Below, piece by piece: positions 54,334 to 57,787 of a stretch of 57,787 nt of DNA. Source of the DNA: JBBDWK01 sp040902885 (GTDB taxonomy: Bacteria; Acidobacteriota; Terriglobia; Bryobacterales; Bryobacteraceae); contig JBBDWK010000113.1 of assembly GCA_040902885.1 (NCBI GenBank), forward strand, positions 1 through 57,787, given 5' to 3'. The position numbers were made by a program, and so were the translations under genes. Within the stretch, counting starts at the first letter, position 1. Every line of letters starts with the position of its first letter. The notes below the pieces were generated by a model that did not search any database, was not told where the DNA came from, and saw nothing but the letters and a program-made list of their open reading frames with translations.

Positions 54334-57300
54334 TTAAAACGCGTACCGCAGCGCGAACTGGATCTGGCGAGCCGGAGTAGTGCCGTTGATGACGCCAAAA
54401 CCCGGCGTCTGCATCACGTATCCACCCGAACCGGGGGCGTTGAAATTAGTGTGATTCGGGAAGTTGAAGAACTCGCCGCGAACCTCGACCGAATGGCTCT
54501 CCGCGACGCGGAACTTCTTAGCGATCGAGATATCGAACACCTGGCGCCCGTCGTCCGTAACGAGGTAGGCCCCAGCATTGCCAAAAGTAAAGGAGGCTGG
54601 CAAGACAAACGTGGACGTATCGAACCACCTGTCCACGGTGCGCTCGCCGCTTGGCAAGTTCGGGTTGCGCAGGACATCCGGCCGCTCGTTGGTCTTGCCG
54701 ACGTTCGCCCGGTCCTGGCCGGTACGGACGTTCGAAACCGTTCCGCTCTGCCATTGAACGATGCCTTCCACGGCCCATCCGCCAAGCACGCCATCGACAA
54801 ACGAGTTCCAGCCGCCGCCGAACTGGCGTCCACGCCCGAACGGCAGGTCATAGACGTAGCCCAGCTTGAATGCGTGCGTGATGTCGTAGCTACATCGGGA
54901 CCAGTCGGCGCGAGCATTCTGAAAATCCTGGTACTTGCCCTCCGCGAGCGAAGACTGGTCGTCCATGCACTTGCCCCACGTGTAGTTGCCGAGCAGCGTC
55001 ATGCCCTTGCTGAACCGCTTGGTCAATTTGGCCTGGAAGGCGTTGTACTCGGAGTTGAAGTGGTTGCTGCCGCCATCCATGTTGCCGACAAACCCGGCCC
55101 CGGCCAGCCTGCGGCGCGGGTCGATCGCCCCGGGCCCCGGCGTCGGGGCGTTGTTCCAGCCGTGGTAACCGATCTGCTTCCGGTTGGCGGATCCGACGTA
55201 ACCCACGTCCAGCGTCATGTCGGTGAGCAACTGCTGCTGCACGAAAAGGTTCCACTGTTGGGAATAGGGGGTGCGGTTATCCGGGTTTTGCGGCCAGCCG
55301 CCAATCGCCTGCGTGCTACCGAAACCCGGCCCCGGATCGTTAATCCGGAAGTCCGGCTGCGCGTCGCGGTTGAAGCTGATCTCCTGCTGCGGCAGATACG
55401 GCCAGAACTTGCGCAAGTCGTTGATCTCCTGCATATACGTGGAGTTGTAATAAATTCCCGCGCCCGCGCGAATCACGGTCTTGGCGCTTACCTGATAGGC
55501 AATGCCCAGGCGCGGAGCGAAGTTGTTCATATCGCCCTTCATCAGGGACCGGCCATAGCCGAGATTCTTGGCCGGCGAATTCACCTGGCCCGTTGCGGGG
55601 TCCGGCAGAGGGTTCACGCCGGCCCACATCAACTCGGCCTGGTATGCGCCGGACTGGTCCCGTGTCACCAGCAGGTTGCCGAGGGCATCGTTTGCGTCGT
55701 AAGGCCGCAAGCCCGACTCCCAGCGGAGGCCGAGATTGACCGTGAGCCGGTCGGTTACACGCCAGTCGTCCTGAAAAAACGCCTCATAGTAATGCTGCCG
55801 CGCGAACAGCCTGGGAATCGAAAAACCGCGCCGGACGTAGCTGGGGTAACCCAGCAACATCGTGGCGAAGGAATTTCCGCCGCCGCCGCTGGAGGGATCG
55901 CTGGCCGAGGAGGTCACCGCGGTCCAGAAATCGACGTTGCCGTTAGTGGGGTTGGAGTATTGCGCATCCATATTGCGCCAGGTATACCCGCCGCCCATTT
56001 TGAAGGAGTGCCGCCCAACCACCTTCGACAGCTTGGCGTTGAACTGATGGTTCCGGTCGAGAATGGTCTCTCCGCCGCCGCCGCCGGCGCCCATATATCC
56101 CTGAGCCCCGAAGGTAGGACGGGTATCGCAGAGGGCTTGCGGATCGAAAATTGAAACGCCGGCGCCCTGGAGAATTCCTTCGCGGGTGAGGCCGTCGTTG
56201 AACGCCGGACATCCCGGGTTATCCGGATTGTTGAAGCCGTACTTCACTTCCAGCACGGTGGACGGGTCGAAGATGTGGTTCCATCCGCCGCTATAGTTCC
56301 GGACATCATAGCGGTTCTCGTTCGCGAATAACCCGGAAACGTTCGGAGTGTTTTCGCCCACGCGCTGCTCGAGGATGCGCCCGAAGATCATGTCTTTGTG
56401 GCTAAACGTGTGGTCGACTCGAGCCACAAAGATATCGCGGTCCCTCGCTTGGCCTTCGCTCTGGAACAGATTATTGTTCGTGCCCGCCCGGTTGGGAAGC
56501 GGAATGAGCTTGTCCACCACGAACTTCATGCCCGGATCGATCCGGCTCGCGGGAAGCTGGTTTCCGGCAAAAGGCTGGCGAATAATCCTCCCGCCCGAGT
56601 CAAGTGAGCCGGTCAAGGGATCGTAGATCCTCTGCGAAAGCATGGAGAAATCGCCGTCGCGCATGGCCGGCAGCGGCACGCTGGTTTGGGCGGTTTGGCC
56701 CCGGCGCCAACGGAAGCCTTCCCAGCTCGTGAACCAGAATGTCTTTTCCCTTCCGTTGTAAACTTTCGGGAGTACAACCGGGCCGCCGACAGCAAAACCG
56801 TACTGGTTCTGCCGGAACGGAACCTTGCCGCTGCCTTGCCGGTTCGCGAAGAACTCATTGGCGTCGAACTTGTCGTTTCTGACGTACCAATAGGCGCTGC
56901 CGTGCAGATCGCGGCTGCCGGACTTGATGGCGATGTTCACGTTGGCGCCGGCCGAACGCCCGTATTCGGCCGAGTTGCCCGTGGCCACGCGGAACTCCTG
57001 AATGGCGTCCATGGGGGGCGACCCGCCCGGCGAGTTCATGAACATCATATTGTTATCGACGCCATCGATCGAATAGTTGTTGTCCTGCGTGCGCTGGCCG
57101 TTGACCGATACCATCTGGGTGCCGGACAGGTCGCCGCGGCCCTGGCTGCGGCGAATGTCGCTGGTGCCCGGCATCAACACCAGAAGGCGCGTATAGTTCC
57201 GGCCGTTGACCGGGATACGGGCCAACTGGGACGTGTTGATTACGCCTCCGACGGAGGCTTCCTGCGTTTGCAGCATGGGAGCGGCGCCGGTCACTTCAAT

Positions 57301-57651
57301 GCGCTCGGATACTTCGCCCACCTGCAGGGACATGTCCAGCTTCAGCACCGCGCCGGTCTGCAGAATGACGTCGTTCTGAACGAAGCTCTTGAAGCCTGAC
57401 AGGGATGTGGTCACGTTATACGTGCCCGGCGTGAGCGGACCGATCCGGTAGGCGCCGGTTTCGTTGGTGACCACGTCGCGGCTCACGGCGGTCGAGACGT
57501 TTTGAGCGGACACGGTGGCTCCCGCAACCGCCGCGCCCGAGGCGTCGGTGACAAGCCCGACCAGAACCGCGTCTGTGGTCTGTGCAATGAGGAAAGCCGG
57601 CAATAACAGGATTGCCGGCAGAACGAGAAGCCGCGCCGTGAGGTGTTTCAT
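54334..57651 (-). CDS. Oar-like TonB-dependent transporter 4
   Basis: A 1,105-aa outer-membrane transporter from ATG 57651 (MKHLTARLLVLPAILLLPAF, Sec signal), preceded by GGAAGG; the frame up to 57717 adds 22 unlikely residues. Carboxypeptidase-regulatory domain at about 30-115 (GLVTDASGAAVAGATVSAQN, then GPLTPGTYNVTTSLSGFKS), plug with IPVNGRNYTRLLVLMPGT, barrel ending in QFALRYAF. It is separated from the other transporters by over 19 kb and stands as a single gene, with a repeat hairpin after its stop. The substrate is unknown. Confidence 0.93.
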   Translation of the reverse strand: MKHLTARLLVLPAILLLPAFLIAQTTDAVLVGLVTDASGAAVAGATVSAQNVSTAVSRDVVTNETGAYRIGPLTPGTYNVTTSLSGFKSFVQNDVILQTGAVLKLDMSLQVGEVSERIEVTGAAPMLQTQEASVGGVINTSQLARIPVNGRNYTRLLVLMPGTSDIRRSQGRGDLSGTQMVSVNGQRTQDNNYSIDGVDNNMMFMNSPGGSPPMDAIQEFRVATGNSAEYGRSAGANVNIAIKSGSRDLHGSAYWYVRNDKFDANEFFANRQGSGKVPFRQNQYGFAVGGPVVLPKVYNGREKTFWFTSWEGFRWRRGQTAQTSVPLPAMRDGDFSMLSQRIYDPLTGSLDSGGRIIRQPFAGNQLPASRIDPGMKFVVDKLIPLPNRAGTNNNLFQSEGQARDRDIFVARVDHTFSHKDMIFGRILEQRVGENTPNVSGLFANENRYDVRNYSGGWNHIFDPSTVLEVKYGFNNPDNPGCPAFNDGLTREGILQGAGVSIFDPQALCDTRPTFGAQGYMGAGGGGGETILDRNHQFNAKLSKVVGRHSFKMGGGYTWRNMDAQYSNPTNGNVDFWTAVTSSASDPSSGGGGNSFATMLLGYPSYVRRGFSIPRLFARQHYYEAFFQDDWRVTDRLTVNLGLRWESGLRPYDANDALGNLLVTRDQSGAYQAELMWAGVNPLPDPATGQVNSPAKNLGYGRSLMKGDMNNFAPRLGIAYQVSAKTVIRAGAGIYYNSTYMQEINDLRKFWPYLPQQEISFNRDAQPDFRINDPGPGFGSTQAIGGWPQNPDNRTPYSQQWNLFVQQQLLTDMTLDVGYVGSANRKQIGYHGWNNAPTPGPGAIDPRRRLAGAGFVGNMDGGSNHFNSEYNAFQAKLTKRFSKGMTLLGNYTWGKCMDDQSSLAEGKYQDFQNARADWSRCSYDITHAFKLGYVYDLPFGRGRQFGGGWNSFVDGVLGGWAVEGIVQWQSGTVSNVRTGQDRANVGKTNERPDVLRNPNLPSGERTVDRWFDTSTFVLPASFTFGNAGAYLVTDDGRQVFDISIAKKFRVAESHSVEVRGEFFNFPNHTNFNAPGSGGYVMQTPGFGVINGTTPARQIQFALRYAF

Positions 57652-57739
57652 CTGATCCTTCCCTTCCAAAAAGCGATCAAGTGGGGCGATTTTATCGCTA
57701 ACTACCGAAGAAGTCAAACGCTCGAATTGAGACTGTCAA

Positions 57740-57784
57740 GGCAAAGTAGAAATGTCCCCTCGTCGGCAAAGTAGAAATGTCCCC
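57740..57784. mobile_element. Tandem terminal repeats of an IS element (probably IS21-like)
   Basis: Two identical 20-nt copies (ggcaaagtagaaatgtcccc) at 57740-57759 and 57765-57784 are spaced with a 25-bp period, preceded by tgtcaag at 57734. Repeated short terminal units beginning with TGT are typical of IS21-family ends. The transposase would lie beyond the window. The family is inferred by recollection only. Confidence 0.5.
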
Positions 57785-57787
57785 TTT

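Noticed and set aside
1..57787. CRISPR array, prophage or known defence island
   Set aside because: No evenly spaced repeats with spacers, no integrase or phage genes, and no restriction-modification or toxin-antitoxin genes were found; the MoxR pair is the only defence-like candidate.

Overview
The window is GC-rich, almost fully coding DNA that looks chromosomal, most likely from an acidobacterium of the Solibacter/Bryobacter type. The main pointers are four giant (about 1,080-1,106 aa) Oar-like TonB-dependent transporters with N-terminal carboxypeptidase-regulatory domains, a CRTAC/ASPIC-UnbV protein coupled to a TPR protein, many Tat- or Sec-exported enzymes, and dispersed short inverted repeats. 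This assignment is inferred from gene content; there is no rRNA in the window. No plasmid, phage, CRISPR or toxin-antitoxin module was seen. A run of ten Ns (40809-40818) marks a scaffold join, and the right edge carries two tandem copies of what looks like an insertion-sequence terminal repeat, so the contig probably stops at an IS.

Layout. 60-2846 (+): exported amidase and a P1/DmpA-type aminopeptidase. 3179-10729 (-): a secreted protein of unknown function, then (read right to left) SGNH acyl-esterase, MBOAT acyltransferase, XRE-cupin regulator, proS, class I fumarase and tRNA-Phe. 10913-17802 (+): hemB, a TPR lipoprotein, an ankyrin-repeat protein that starts inside a repeat, and a NarL-type two-component pair. 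17881-18579 (-): exported DUF1326-like protein with an intrinsic terminator. 18685-22673 (-): a Tat-dependent molybdenum hydroxylase (2Fe-2S, Mo and FAD subunits) followed at 2 nt by a small cysteine-rich ORF. 22804-35052 (-): exported lactonase-like beta-propeller and a TonB transporter/bicupin/TonB transporter cluster with a third transporter downstream. 35121-38314 (-): ftsK and uppP, overlapping by ATGA. 38365-40764 (+): pyruvate kinase and a zinc alcohol dehydrogenase. 40900-49284 (-): an unusually tight six-gene run, thrS, an HpnI-like glycosyltransferase, a Gfo/Idh/MocA oxidoreductase, an M20 dipeptidase, a MoxR-type AAA ATPase and a 614-aa protein with a possible TraB/TIKI-like N-terminal fold. 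49670-54241 (-): a small lipoprotein, an EgtB-like sulfoxide synthase, and the CRTAC/TPR pair. 54334-57651 (-): the fourth TonB transporter.

How the genes fit together. Much of the accessory content concerns the envelope: uptake of large oligomers through TonB transporters, periplasmic cupin and Tat-exported redox enzymes, surface acylation (MBOAT plus SGNH), lipid glycosylation (HpnI-like) and exported peptidases/amidases. Housekeeping genes (proS, thrS, hemB, pyk, ftsK, uppP, fumarase) alternate with these and often head or end the same transcription units. The best candidate for an undescribed system is the overlapping MoxR ATPase/TraB-like pair at the end of the thrS run. The next best are the small cysteine-rich ORF attached to a molybdenum hydroxylase whose FAD subunit has lost most of its 4Fe-4S cysteines, and the bicupin sandwiched between two TonB transporters.
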